Origin: Clostridium sp. CAG:167
GTDB lineage: Bacteria > Bacillota > Clostridia > Lachnospirales > Lachnospiraceae
NCBI GenBank assembly: GCA_000433735.1
Contig: HF998350.1
Coordinates: forward strand, 15,026 to 22,457
Reading direction: 5' to 3'
Length of the DNA stretch: 7,432 bases
Position numbers and translations under genes: made by a program. Below, one piece after another: positions 1-6,192 of the stretch. Each line of letters begins with the position of its first letter. The stretch's first letter is position 1. The notes below the pieces were generated by a model. That model was not told the DNA's origin and made no database searches. It saw only the letters and a program-made list of their open reading frames with translations.

Positions 1-1503
1 GTGACACCGACCCAGCCGGTCCGCACCCCTGCGGCCACGGCAGCACCAACCGAGACACCCAGGAACTATGTGCTGGTCTCACCGAAAGCCAAGTACGGCA
101 AGAGCAGCCAGAAAGGGATTCATTACAAAAGAGTAAAAGGGAAAAAGGTATATAAGATCACTGCCTATGTGACCGATCCGCTGACCCTGACCATGTCTCA
201 GCAGACGGTGTATTCTGTATACGGAGCCGGCAGTAAAAGTCTTTGGAAAAAGAAAGTGATCACGGTAAATAAAAAGGGAGTCGTCAAGTGTCATCCCCTC
301 AAAGAGGATACCGATTACTATGCTATCATCCAGGCTCACTCCCGCAAAACCGGAGAAGACAAATATATCTATATCCACTACAAGAAAAAGGTGCGTTCAT
401 CGGCAAAGAAGATCAAACTGTATGAGCGTTACAAAGAGACGCTGAAGATCAATTATGGCAAAAGCCGTGTAAAGTTCCATACAGAAGACGAGAAAATAGC
501 CACAGTCAATAAAAAAGGTGTGGTTACCGCAGTCAAAAAAGGAACTACCTATATAACGATAAAGGTAAAGGACTCAGAGAAAAACCAGATACGCGTCAAG
601 ATAAAAGTCACAAAAGAGCCGTGGATCGTCAGCAGTAAAGATAAACTGTATGATTATGAGGATATGACCAGAGATCTCCACAAACTTCAGAGAAAGTATC
701 CGGGACGCTGCCGGCTGATGTCACTGGGCGAAAGTTATGATGGCAGGACCATCTGGTGCCTGAAGATTGGCAGGAGCAGTTCTTCCAAGCGTCTTGTGCT
801 GGATGGATGTATCCACGCCAGAGAGTGGAAAAATGCACAGATCCTTACCAAACAGGCAGAGGATATATTGAGAGATTACCCGGATTTCAAGAAGCGTTTT
901 ACCAATACCTGCGTCTACATCCTTCCTATGGTAAATCCAGATGGAGCTACCATTTCCCAATACGGATACAAGAAGATCCGTAACAGGAAACTTCAGAAAA
1001 AAATCAAGAAACTGGGACACAATGAAGAGTGGAAGGCCAATGCGAGAGGGGTAGATCTCAATGACAACTTCCCGTCCGGCTGGAAAAAGAGCAAGAAGGT
1101 GAAAAAGCCGGCCTACATGGGATATCCCGGCAAAAAGGCGGCCAGTGAAAAAGAGGCAAAAATATTGATGAACTTCATCAATAATGTAGGGCCGACAACG
1201 GTGCTCAATGTACATTCTACCGGAAGTGTGATCTACTGGGATTTCGATGTGACCGGAGAACGGCATGAGAAGCTACAGGAACTGGCAGAAAAGATCCATT
1301 CTTACAACAAATATATGTTGATGCCTAAGTCTGGCAGTACGACGGCGGCAGGAGGTTTTGCAGACTGGATCGTGTATGCCAAGGAAAGGACCAGTGTCAC
1401 CATAGAGACCGGAACCGGTGTATGTCCGCTGGGGCATAGCGAGTTTAAGAAGATATGGAAAAAGAATAACAAAATGTTCCGCTGGTTTATCACAGAATCA
1501 TAA
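1..1503 (+). CDS. Exported M14-family zinc peptidase with Ig-like domains (5' end outside the window)
   Basis: This is probably a secreted metallopeptidase acting on cell-wall peptides. Residues 2-20 are a Pro/Thr/Ala-rich linker. Residues 22-128 look like a degenerate Ig-like domain, and 132-203 are a clear bacterial Ig-like (Big_2) domain with the IATVNKKGVVTAVKKGTTYI pattern. Residues 216-500 form the M14 catalytic domain. Zinc ligands are H272 and E275 (IHAREWKN) and H405 (LNVHSTGS); the general base is E469 (TIETG). The substrate-binding stretch reads WKANARGVDLNDNFP, with Asp355 where carboxypeptidase A has Arg145. As I recall, that variant occurs in gamma-D-glutamyl-diaminopimelate endopeptidases, so a peptidoglycan substrate is favoured; this is inference. 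The frame is open from base 1 (GTG) and no signal peptide is visible, so the true start probably lies upstream. The family call is firm; the substrate is not. Confidence 0.9.
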   Translation: MTPTQPVRTPAATAAPTETPRNYVLVSPKAKYGKSSQKGIHYKRVKGKKVYKITAYVTDPLTLTMSQQTVYSVYGAGSKSLWKKKVITVNKKGVVKCHPLKEDTDYYAIIQAHSRKTGEDKYIYIHYKKKVRSSAKKIKLYERYKETLKINYGKSRVKFHTEDEKIATVNKKGVVTAVKKGTTYITIKVKDSEKNQIRVKIKVTKEPWIVSSKDKLYDYEDMTRDLHKLQRKYPGRCRLMSLGESYDGRTIWCLKIGRSSSSKRLVLDGCIHAREWKNAQILTKQAEDILRDYPDFKKRFTNTCVYILPMVNPDGATISQYGYKKIRNRKLQKKIKKLGHNEEWKANARGVDLNDNFPSGWKKSKKVKKPAYMGYPGKKAASEKEAKILMNFINNVGPTTVLNVHSTGSVIYWDFDVTGERHEKLQELAEKIHSYNKYMLMPKSGSTTAAGGFADWIVYAKERTSVTIETGTGVCPLGHSEFKKIWKKNNKMFRWFITES

Positions 1504-1525
1504 GAGAAATATTGTTAAATAAGTG

Positions 1526-1554
1526 TTGACAAAAGGGTATCAATCTGATATTAT
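1526..1554 (+). promoter_or_regulatory. Promoter of the tRNA-Leu gene
   Basis: A perfect -35 box TTGACA (1526-1531) is separated by 17 bp from a good -10 box TATTAT (1549-1554). Transcription should start near 1561, about 30 bases before the tRNA. The strength of the match fits a housekeeping sigma-A promoter for a stable RNA. Confidence 0.85.
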
Positions 1555-1591
1555 ATATGTTGCTGACTGACATAAGGTTGGCATCATATAT

Positions 1592-1674
1592 GCGGAGTTG
1601 CTGGAATTGGCAGACAGGCATGACTAAGGATCATGTGCTCGTAGGGCGTGTGGGTTCAAGTCCCATACTCCGCA
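1592..1674 (+). tRNA. tRNA-Leu (anticodon AAG)
   Basis: The full class II cloverleaf can be drawn. The acceptor stem GCGGAGT (1592-1598) pairs with ACTCCGC (1667-1673), with discriminator A1674. The D stem CTG/CAG is at 1601-1603 and 1611-1613. The anticodon stem CATGA/TCATG (1619-1623, 1631-1635) encloses loop CTAAGGA, giving anticodon AAG at 1626-1628. The long variable arm has the stem GCTC/GGGC (1637-1640, 1644-1647). The T arm has loop TTCAAGT (1655-1661). The long variable arm and the A discriminator agree with leucine. CCA is not encoded: TGA follows A1674. A34 would normally be converted to inosine by TadA, letting this tRNA read CUU, CUC and CUA. Confidence 0.93.
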
Positions 1675-1685
1675 TGACAAGTGAG

Positions 1686-1719
1686 AGGTTCACAGCCGAG
1701 AGGTTGTGGATCTTTTTTT
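1686..1719 (+). terminator. Intrinsic terminator of the tRNA-Leu transcript
   Basis: A 12-bp stem (1686-1697 with 1702-1713, including several G-U pairs) closes a GAGA tetraloop at 1698-1701. A run of seven T's follows at 1713-1719. It sits 11 bases after the mature tRNA end. Confidence 0.85.
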
Positions 1720-1726
1720 ATGCAAA

Positions 1727-1910
1727 AAAGTGACCTATAGTAGTTCGTGACGGAGGCGAAAGTGACCTATAGTGGTTCGTGATGGCGGTGAAAATGACCT
1801 ATAGTAGTTCGCGACGGCGGCGAAAGTGACTTATAGTGGTTCATGACGGTGCAAAAGTGACCTATAGTAGTTAGTCACGACAGGCAAAAGTGACTTATAG
1901 TAGTTCACGA
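1727..1910 (+). repeat. Array of six imperfect 32-bp tandem direct repeats
   Basis: The conserved core is about 21 bp, beginning GTGACCTATAGTAGTTCGTG and usually ending in A. Cores start at 1730, 1762, 1794, 1826, 1857 and 1890, so the spacing is 32, 32, 32, 31 and 33 bp. The linkers are also related (CGGAGGCGAAA, CGGCGGCGAAA and similar). Copies 2 and 4 carry TAGTGG in place of TAGTAG; copies 4 and 6 carry GACTTAT in place of GACCTAT. A period near three helical turns puts every core on the same DNA face, as expected for protein binding. The array lies between the tRNA terminator and the promoter of the LytTR regulator gene. It could be an operator array for that regulator, or the leftover multiple-repeat end of a transposon (the left edge reads TGCAAAAAAGTGACC, like IS21-type ends). 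No transposase is present in the window. Confidence 0.9.
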
Positions 1911-1940
1911 ATAGAGAGGAAGAGATCTGCCATGTGGCGG

Positions 1941-1969
1941 TAGAAATTTGTGGGAAACCTTGGTATAAT
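1941..1969 (+). promoter_or_regulatory. Predicted promoter of the regulator-kinase genes
   Basis: A perfect -10 box TATAAT (1964-1969) is preceded by TG at 1961-1962, giving the extended -10 form TGGTATAAT. At 17-bp spacing the -35 would be TAGAAA (1941-1946), a weak 4/6 match. The start site would fall near 1976, so the leader is very short and begins almost at the ribosome binding site. The weak -35, about 30 bp after the last repeat of the array, suggests help from an upstream-bound activator (inference). Confidence 0.65.
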
Positions 1970-1989
1970 AGAAAGAAGGAGGACAGAGT

Positions 1990-2703
1990 ATGAAAATAGC
2001 AATTTGTGACGACGATTACGGTATATGTGAAGAATTAAGTAAGTGGTTGCGAAAGGCAGACAATGATTCTCGGAAACAAATGATAGAAGTATTTCAAGAG
2101 GCAGAAAAACTGCTGACATCGATTCAGAATGGAGCTGTCTATGATCTGTTATACTTAGATGTAGAATTACCAGATATTAATGGAGTAGAAGTAGGTGCAC
2201 GCCTGAAAGATATGGAAATACCGGGAAATATTATATTTGTGTCAGGAAAGGATACTTACTGCAAGGATATGTTTGACCTTCGACCATTTAACTTTTATCA
2301 AAAACCGTTGAATCGGGAAAAGGTTATAAAAGATTATCATTTGATAAAAGAAAAAGAGGAAGAAAAAGGCAGATGCCGGTTTTGGTATAAAAAAGATGGA
2401 TGTACTTCTTGTGTGTATATTCAGGATATAAAATATGTGGAAGCGTTCCGGGGTGGAGTGAAAATATACACAACAAATGGTGAATACATTGAACTAAGGC
2501 GGCGTTCGATACAGAATTTTGCCGAAGAATATTCACAGCAGGGCATGGTGCGGATACATCGTTCCTATGTAATCAATATAGATGCGGTAACCAGTATAAG
2601 AGGTAACCAGGTGCAGATTGATGGACAGGATTTGTCAATCGGCCGGGAATATGTAAAAGAATTAAGGAAAAAATGGAATTTTCGGGGGATGGAATCATTA
2701 TGA
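1990..2703 (+). CDS. agrA: AgrA-like response regulator (receiver + LytTR DNA-binding domain)
   Basis: This is the cytoplasmic transcription regulator of the quorum-sensing pair, 237 aa and typical in length for the AgrA/VirR family. The receiver domain spans about residues 1-120. It has the acidic pocket D7-D8-D9, phospho-acceptor D57 (LLYLDVELPDINGVE), S85 and the conserved K105 in the QKP motif. A lysine/glutamate-rich linker leads to the LytTR domain (about 128-232), with its hallmark MVRIHRSYVINIDAV at 186-200. The start is an ATG with AAGGAGG at 1976-1982, seven bases upstream. Its stop overlaps the kinase start (ATGA), which implies translational coupling. LytTR proteins bind pairs of short direct repeats about 21 bp apart; such a pair lies at 3983-4016. 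The family is certain. The agrA name rests on the neighbouring agrC, agrD and agrB homologues. Confidence 0.93.
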   Translation: MKIAICDDDYGICEELSKWLRKADNDSRKQMIEVFQEAEKLLTSIQNGAVYDLLYLDVELPDINGVEVGARLKDMEIPGNIIFVSGKDTYCKDMFDLRPFNFYQKPLNREKVIKDYHLIKEKEEEKGRCRFWYKKDGCTSCVYIQDIKYVEAFRGGVKIYTTNGEYIELRRRSIQNFAEEYSQQGMVRIHRSYVINIDAVTSIRGNQVQIDGQDLSIGREYVKELRKKWNFRGMESL

Positions 2704-3962
2704 TGTTTTATGCAATAACGATCATAGCCAGTTTATTTCAGAGCTATTTGGTGTATTTGGCATTGACACTGTTTTTTGATCAAAAGAAACCGGGGGGCGT
2801 CCGGGTAATAGTCGGATATTTACAGTTTATGGTACTTACGACAGCAGTGAATTTGTATATAAATATCCCCATTGCCAATATAGTAGTGTTTATGTTCTGT
2901 ACCTATTTATATGCCGTGTTATGTTTTTATGGTAATCTGAAAAGAAGGATGTTTGCGTGTGTCAGTACCGTTTTCATCATGGCGGTGTCAGAAGGTGTGA
3001 TGGCAGTTCTGATTGGAGCGCTCAGGTACAACATATGGGCTTCCAATGATTATCACTCGACTTTTTCTGTCGTGGCGATGCCGATTATACAGTTTCTGCT
3101 GATTCTGCTTTTAAGGAACCTTAAAAATATACGGAGAAATGAAGAGGTTCAAAGGCAGTATTGGATCTTATCTATGTTGCTGCCTGCCTTATCGTTTGCA
3201 TTATTTGCGATAATATACCAACAGCATCAATTGAGTCCGGTTCATCTACTTATCTGCATCTGTATTTTGTTTTTTATTCAGATCTCTGTTTTGTATCTAT
3301 TTGATAAGCAGATACAGAATGCGGGCATCGAGAGAGAAAAGAGTGTTTTGGAGACCCAGAACCGTATGCAGCAGAAACAGGCAAAATGGCTGGAACAGGC
3401 GGTAGAACAAATGAGAGGCCAAAGGCATGACTTTAAAAAACATATATCCATGATATATTACTTTAATGAGAAAGGAAAGACGGAAGAGGTAGAAAAGTAT
3501 ATCAGGCAGATTCAAGATAATATTGACCGGATTCGCGAGGAACATATCGACACTGGAAATTATGCGCTGGACAGCATTTTAAATGCACAAATGTCCAAAG
3601 CACAATTATGTGGAGTAAATTTACAGGTGGAATGTGTGGTGCCGCAGGAGTTAAATCTTTCTACATATGATATGAATGTGATGCTGACAAATTTATTGGA
3701 TAATAGTATTGAGGCAGCTCAGAAAACAGAAGAGAAGAAAGTTCAATGTGTTATCCGGTATGATATGCCGAGAATGCTCATCAAAATAGAAAACACATAT
3801 ATCCCGGCTGTGATAGAACATGGAACCTCAAAGAAAAACAAAGAATATCATGGCTATGGAGTAAAAAATGTAAGGGAGCTTCTGGACAGACTAGGGGGAG
3901 ACATAGAGGTGAATGAACAGGAAAATATATATCAGGTACTGGTAGGGTTCCAGGTGCAGTAG
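2700..3962 (+). CDS. agrC: AgrC-like sensor histidine kinase (peptide pheromone receptor)
   Basis: This is a membrane histidine kinase that should sense the cyclic peptide made from the downstream pro-peptide and phosphorylate the AgrA-like regulator. From the chosen start the protein has 420 aa. Seven hydrophobic segments lie at about residues 2-26, 34-55, 57-77, 84-107, 122-139, 155-173 and 180-201. A coiled-coil linker (about 208-238) follows. The phospho-acceptor motif is GQRHDFKKH with H243, the HPK10-type sequence. The ATPase domain (HATPase_c_5 type) shows the N box TNLLDNSIEAA (330-340) and the G box HGYGVKNV (384-391). The start at 2700 is preferred because it overlaps the regulator stop as ATGA and has GGGGGA about 10 bases upstream. 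An in-frame ATG at 2673 has no good ribosome site, and ATG 2703 is also possible. Confidence 0.92.
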   Translation: MMFYAITIIASLFQSYLVYLALTLFFDQKKPGGVRVIVGYLQFMVLTTAVNLYINIPIANIVVFMFCTYLYAVLCFYGNLKRRMFACVSTVFIMAVSEGVMAVLIGALRYNIWASNDYHSTFSVVAMPIIQFLLILLLRNLKNIRRNEEVQRQYWILSMLLPALSFALFAIIYQQHQLSPVHLLICICILFFIQISVLYLFDKQIQNAGIEREKSVLETQNRMQQKQAKWLEQAVEQMRGQRHDFKKHISMIYYFNEKGKTEEVEKYIRQIQDNIDRIREEHIDTGNYALDSILNAQMSKAQLCGVNLQVECVVPQELNLSTYDMNVMLTNLLDNSIEAAQKTEEKKVQCVIRYDMPRMLIKIENTYIPAVIEHGTSKKNKEYHGYGVKNVRELLDRLGGDIEVNEQENIYQVLVGFQVQ

Positions 3963-3982
3963 AGGAAAAAATTGAATATGGT

Positions 3983-4016
3983 ATGTCGTCTGATGTCAAT
4001 TTTATGTTGTCTGATG
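3983..4016 (+). promoter_or_regulatory. Putative LytTR/AgrA-type operator: 13-bp direct repeat, 21-bp period
   Basis: ATGTCGTCTGATG (3983-3995) recurs as ATGTTGTCTGATG (4004-4016), identical at 12 of 13 positions and shifted by 21 bp, two helical turns. Known LytTR sites are paired direct repeats of about 9 bp with centres about 21 bp apart. This pair lies just upstream of a possible extended -10 and of the pro-peptide gene, as an activator site should. Binding by the AgrA-like protein is inferred; the match to published LytTR consensus bases is only partial. Confidence 0.6.
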
Positions 4017-4041
4017 CAAAAACAACATTTTCGGAAAAAAA

Positions 4042-4076
4042 CATGGTATAGTAAGGCTGTACCATGCTTTTTTTTT
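4042..4076 (+). terminator. Intrinsic terminator-like hairpin between agrC and agrD
   Basis: CATGGTATAG (4042-4051) pairs with CTGTACCATG (4057-4066) over 10 bp, with one G-U pair and a TAAGG loop. C4067 and nine T's (4068-4076) follow. Seven A's lie just upstream (4035-4041), so it could also work on the other strand. It would end or attenuate the regulator-kinase transcript just before the pro-peptide ribosome site AGGAGG (4081-4086). Confidence 0.75.
4044..4052 (+). promoter_or_regulatory. Possible extended -10 of an agrD-agrB promoter
   Basis: TGGTATAGT combines a TGn extension with a 5/6 match to TATAAT. It closely resembles TGGTATAAT ahead of the regulator gene. No good -35 exists: at 17 bp the sequence is AACATT (4024-4029). 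That fits dependence on an activator bound at 3983-4016. The start would be near 4059. The element lies inside a terminator-like hairpin, so the two readings compete. Confidence 0.45.
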
Positions 4077-4092
4077 GGAAAGGAGGAACAAA

Positions 4093-4236
4093 ATGAAGAA
4101 GATTTTGAAAGCAGTTGCATCAACATTGATGACAGGAATCTCAGCTTTTGTAATTTCTGGTATGACAGGTTCTACATGTGTGTTCTTGTTGCATCAGCCA
4201 GAGTTACCAGAGCAGCTTGACCAGTTGAGAAAGTAA
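4093..4236 (+). CDS. agrD: AgrD-like autoinducing peptide precursor (47 aa)
   Basis: This is the precursor of the quorum-sensing signal. It has the three-part AgrD layout. Residues 1-27 are a basic then hydrophobic, amphipathic leader (MKKILKAVASTLMTGISAF and onward). The core is GSTCVFLL, with the single cysteine C29. The charged tail from residue 34, HQPELPEQLDQLRK, matches the conserved QP..P..L tail needed for AgrB processing. By analogy with staphylococcal AgrD (STCDFIM), the mature peptide should contain a five-residue thiolactone ring, C29 to L33, behind an exocyclic tail of unknown length (inference). AAAGGAGG ends at 4086, six bases before the ATG. The stop is 14 bases before agrB. 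A longer ORF covers the same bases in another frame but has no agr features. The identification is strong; the mature ends are predictions. Confidence 0.9.
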   Translation: MKKILKAVASTLMTGISAFVISGMTGSTCVFLLHQPELPEQLDQLRK

Positions 4237-4250
4237 AGTAGTAAGGAAGG

Positions 4251-4802
4251 ATGGCATTGAAGGGAAAAGAACTTTTAAAGGATGAAGAAGTGCAGAAGTT
4301 TGTACGGAGATACATAATACTGTATGGTGTCCAGCTGGGTGTCTATACGGTTGTTGCCATATGTATGCAAGTATGGTGGCAGTACTTCGTATTCATGATT
4401 TCATTTATTGCACTAAGGTCCTTTGCAGGGGGATATCATGCAAAGAGGGAAAGTGTCTGTGTAGTTCAATCAGGAGCCATTGTTTTGGCAGCTTGTCTGA
4501 CTATGAAATTTATAGTGATTTCGATGCAGACAGTTATATGTATTGCATTATTGTCAGGGATTATGATTTTTTTTCATGCACCCATTGAGGCCGAGCAGAA
4601 AAAACTGACAGACAATGAAAGAAAAAAATACAGAAAAACATCCCGGATTGTGTGGATCGTGGAAGGGATATTGATAGTCATAGCCAGCTGTTTCGATTCG
4701 TGGTTAAGGATCGTGGCGGAACCAGTGATAATAGCATGGTTTTGGGTTCTTGTGCTGGCTATGACGGCAGCCATCCGTGATGTTAGTAAAGAAAATGAGT
4801 AG
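4251..4802 (+). CDS. agrB: AgrB-like membrane cysteine protease, processes and cyclises the AgrD peptide
   Basis: This is an integral membrane endopeptidase that cuts the C-terminal tail from AgrD and forms the thiolactone. The 183-aa length is typical. The catalytic motif is plain: SFAGGYHAKRESVC, with His63 and Cys70 spaced as in AgrB (H-x6-C). The other family hallmark, HAPIEAEQKKLTDNERKKYR, lies at 109-128 in a cytoplasmic loop. Hydrophobic segments lie at about 21-40, 43-56, 73-88, 91-109, 133-147 and 153-173. The start is uncertain. ATG 4251 directly abuts the purine-rich AAGGAAGG (4243-4250), giving an unusually short spacing. An in-frame TTG at 4257 would have a better distance and shorten the protein by two residues. 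It follows agrD by 14 bp and precedes the ligase gene by 16 bp, so these are probably one operon. Confidence 0.92.
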   Translation: MALKGKELLKDEEVQKFVRRYIILYGVQLGVYTVVAICMQVWWQYFVFMISFIALRSFAGGYHAKRESVCVVQSGAIVLAACLTMKFIVISMQTVICIALLSGIMIFFHAPIEAEQKKLTDNERKKYRKTSRIVWIVEGILIVIASCFDSWLRIVAEPVIIAWFWVLVLAMTAAIRDVSKENE

Positions 4803-4818
4803 AACAAAAGGAGACTTT

Positions 4819-5922
4819 ATGGAAAAGAATGACCTGGTGGGAGACGCACTGAAAATCGTGCCTCCCGAATATGTACCACTTTTATACCAAGGAAAATTAC
4901 TTCGGAATGACACATCGGGATCTACCGGAAAATGTCTGGAAGTATACTGGAAGAAAGAGGATTACATGCGGTCCATGTTTTCGCTGTGGTTTTACCGTAA
5001 AAAGTTTTATGGTATCCAGCCTTGGCACAAGCGGTGCCGGTTTTACACCATGGCAGTGCCCGGTGAGAAAGAACCTCTTAGTCGTGTGGAAGAAAATGCG
5101 TTGACATTCAGCAAGAATAATCTGACGGAGCAGCGAATGGTGGAAATATACTGTGAAATGCTGGAATTTGAACCTGTGTGGATGATCTTGCAGCCGTCGG
5201 TAGCAGAACTTCTGTGTATGGTAAAAGCGCAGTATGAACTTCCCGAAATCTCATCTCTGCGATACATAGAGATGACAGGGGAGGAACTGACAGATAAACT
5301 CCGTGAAAGACTAAGAGATGCATTTCATTGTCAAGTGGCCAATCAGTATGGGGCAAATGAGGTAAATTCCATTGCTTATGAATGTCCCAAAGGGCATCTA
5401 CACTGTATGGAAGATAATGTAAAGGTTGAAATCCTGGATGATGAAGGGAATGTAGTCGAGGATGGAACAACCGGTAACATTTATGTGACCACACTTCATA
5501 ACCATGCTATGCCATTTGATCATTATGGAATTGGTGATGTAGGAAGATTGGAGAAAAATACATGTGATTGTGGACACAAGGGAAAAATTCTGCATCTGGA
5601 ATCAGGCAGAAAGGCAACCTGGGTACAGTTGAAAGATGGCAGTCGTATCACACCCTATGTTTTTGTAAGGGCGATTGACTGTCTGAATGTCCAGTATGAT
5701 AACTGTATCTGGCAGTTTCAGATCATACAGGAAGATTTTGACCGTTTTACGATCCACCTGGTGGTAGATGAAAAAATACCGGAACTGTGCGAGAAATTTG
5801 TGCAATATATAGGGGATGAACGGTTGAAGAAGGCCTCATATGAATTTGTGTTTTCCAAAGGGTTGTTCCCGGATCTTACGGGAAAAAGGTCTTACTTTAA
5901 ACCGATGGAAAGGAGGGGGTAA
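4819..5922 (+). CDS. Stand-alone adenylate-forming ligase, PaaK/CapK type (short N-terminus)
   Basis: This belongs to the ANL superfamily (acyl-CoA synthetases, NRPS adenylation domains). It should activate a carboxylic or amino acid as the acyl-AMP, then pass it to a thiol, here probably the carrier protein encoded 9 bp downstream. Motifs in the 367-aa protein are the P-loop TSGSTGK (32-38), MTGEE (152-156), YGANE (177-181), the PaaK/CapK-type C189-x6-C196 stretch, YGIGD (236-240), CDCGHKGK (249-256) with GRK at 263-265, and TGKRSYF with K356 as candidate catalytic lysine. Family members usually have about 430 residues with the P-loop near residue 95, so roughly 60 N-terminal residues are absent. 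An ATG at 4777 would extend the protein by 14 residues, but 4819 has AGGAG (4809-4813) at five bases. The substrate is unknown. Confidence 0.87.
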   Translation: MEKNDLVGDALKIVPPEYVPLLYQGKLLRNDTSGSTGKCLEVYWKKEDYMRSMFSLWFYRKKFYGIQPWHKRCRFYTMAVPGEKEPLSRVEENALTFSKNNLTEQRMVEIYCEMLEFEPVWMILQPSVAELLCMVKAQYELPEISSLRYIEMTGEELTDKLRERLRDAFHCQVANQYGANEVNSIAYECPKGHLHCMEDNVKVEILDDEGNVVEDGTTGNIYVTTLHNHAMPFDHYGIGDVGRLEKNTCDCGHKGKILHLESGRKATWVQLKDGSRITPYVFVRAIDCLNVQYDNCIWQFQIIQEDFDRFTIHLVVDEKIPELCEKFVQYIGDERLKKASYEFVFSKGLFPDLTGKRSYFKPMERRG

Positions 5923-5931
5923 GGAGCAGAT

Positions 5932-6192
5932 ATGGGAGAGATAAAGGAATCCGTGATCCAGATCATAAGGGAAATCGCCGAGAAGGAACTGGGGGAAATC
6001 GATGAGAACACAAGCTTTTTTGATGAGTTGGAGTTTGATTCTATTTTGTGTATGGAACTTCTGGTAGAGGCGGAAACACGATTTGGGTTTGATTCGGAAG
6101 ATTCAGAAGAAAGCCTGCAGGCTTTTGAAACAGTAGGACAATTTATAGAATTTGTTAATAAGAATAGAAAAGGAGACATAACAAATGATTAA
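5932..6192 (+). CDS. Discrete acyl/peptidyl carrier protein
   Basis: This is an 86-aa acidic carrier protein predicted to hold an activated acid as a thioester on a phosphopantetheine arm. The attachment motif is EFDSILCMELLVEAETRFG, with Ser37 in the canonical D-S-I/L context after helix I. The helix III/IV signature AFETVGQFIEFV (64-75) matches the usual TV-x-x-F-I pattern. It is not the housekeeping fatty-acid AcpP by context, because no fab genes are near. It starts at an ATG with AAGGAG (5921-5926) five bases upstream, directly after the ligase stop. Its last eight bases overlap the amidase gene. Ligase plus carrier resembles DltA/DltC or siderophore-type loading pairs. No condensation, thioesterase or acyltransferase domain is visible in the window to take the cargo. 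Confidence 0.9.
   Translation: MGEIKESVIQIIREIAEKELGEIDENTSFFDELEFDSILCMELLVEAETRFGFDSEDSEESLQAFETVGQFIEFVNKNRKGDITND

Noticed and set aside
721..1266. A 181-codon open frame on the minus strand inside the M14 gene
   Set aside because: It is the antisense of a coding region with clear catalytic motifs, shows no recognisable domain, and is best explained as a shadow.
1592..1720. tRNA-Leu as the attachment site of an integrated element carrying the agr cassette
   Set aside because: No second copy of the tRNA 3' end and no integrase is seen in the window. The tRNA has its own terminator directly after it. It cannot be excluded without flanking sequence.
1727..1910. A CRISPR array
   Set aside because: The spacing is about 32 bp with 10-12 bp linkers that are themselves similar. 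There are no unique spacers and no cas genes, so this is a tandem repeat.
3972..4220. An 82-codon open frame covering the agrC-agrD gap
   Set aside because: It runs through the hairpin, T run and ribosome site and overlaps the true AgrD-like frame. It has no ribosome site of its own and no family features.
4361..4588. A 75-codon plus-strand open frame inside agrB
   Set aside because: It is out of frame with the conserved His/Cys protease sequence and has no ribosome site; it is a shadow ORF.
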